Shown here: positions 13,291-13,358 of the stretch, piece after piece
Layout: the number at the start of each line of letters is the position of its first letter
Position numbering within the stretch: position 1 is the first letter of the stretch
Assembly (NCBI GenBank): GCA_011524425.1
Contig: WTKI01000223.1
Location: forward strand, 1 to 13,358
DNA length: 13,358 nt
Reading direction: 5' to 3'
Source: Altererythrobacter sp.
Lineage (GTDB): Bacteria; Pseudomonadota; Alphaproteobacteria; Sphingomonadales; Sphingomonadaceae
Notes under the pieces: model-generated
Told to the model about the DNA's origin: nothing
What the model saw: the letters and a program-made list of their open reading frames with translations, nothing else
The model's database searches: none
Position numbers and translations under genes: made by a program

Positions 13291-13358
13291 ATGAATACCG
13301 ATCAATTGGCCGCCGAAGTGGCAAAAGCAGACCTTCCGGGGTTGGCTGCGATGATCGT
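13291..13358 (+). CDS. Start of an unidentified protein, cut by the right edge
   Basis: An ATG at 13291 is preceded by AAGGAG with five bases between, a good ribosome site, and the frame stays open to the window end. The visible 22 residues begin MNTDQLAAEVAKADLP and continue GLAAMI. This is too little to name a family. It is divergent from gltX; the two starts are 59 bases apart. Confidence 0.65.
   Translation, partial: MNTDQLAAEVAKADLPGLAAMI

Noticed and set aside
1..13358. CRISPR arrays, insertion sequences, tRNA genes, prophage or defence islands
   Set aside because: No regularly spaced repeats, transposase or integrase motifs, cloverleaf-like sequence or compositional break was seen; nearly all bases are accounted for by housekeeping and efflux genes.

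Overview
The window looks like ordinary chromosome from an alphaproteobacterium, most likely Sphingomonadales and probably the Erythrobacter/Altererythrobacter group. This rests on the moderately GC-rich sequence, the GapR-type DUF2312 protein beside a DUF1244 protein and pyruvate kinase, and a short glutamate-tRNA ligase with KLSKR and no zinc cysteines. The taxon is inferred from remembered family resemblance, not from a search. I see no tRNA, rRNA, insertion sequence, prophage, CRISPR array or sign of recent transfer. Coding density is very high and no gene-free stretch reaches 300 bases.

Left part (1-3765). A periplasmic-type glycerophosphodiester phosphodiesterase runs off the left edge on the minus strand. 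Head to head with it, and overlapping its start by a few bases, is a 54-residue plus-strand ORF with a hydrophobic N-terminus. Two minus-strand groups follow. One is yebC, ruvC and a YffB/ArsC-like gene, tightly packed. Upstream of it is a DUF1244 gene, gapR and a ybjQ-family gene. A clear intrinsic terminator at 2650-2684 separates the groups, and a likely promoter overlapping a 20-base AT-rich inverted repeat precedes the ybjQ-family gene.

Middle (3766-11384). Pyruvate kinase is transcribed rightward, divergently from the DUF1244 gene. It ends tail to tail on an RND efflux operon, and the two stop codons share one TTAA. The operon is read leftward as outer-membrane factor lipoprotein, periplasmic adaptor, inner-membrane RND pump. 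Both junctions are 4-base ATGA overlaps, so the whole tripartite pump is made from one coupled message. No TetR- or MarR-type regulator lies beside it.

Right part (11385-13358). A stand-alone PilZ-domain gene (predicted c-di-GMP binding) lies 74 bases upstream of the efflux operon on the same strand; the gap contains competing short inverted repeats. Before it comes a glutamate-tRNA ligase whose Shine-Dalgarno sits in a perfect 14-base palindrome. A divergent gene, cut by the right edge, starts at 13291.

I found no undescribed system of the defence or mobile-element kind. The most useful leads are the glpQ/small-ORF overlap with its two candidate starts, the disordered insert at the adaptor hairpin tip, the missing TM10 lysine in the pump, and the palindromes at the ybjQ and gltX starts.
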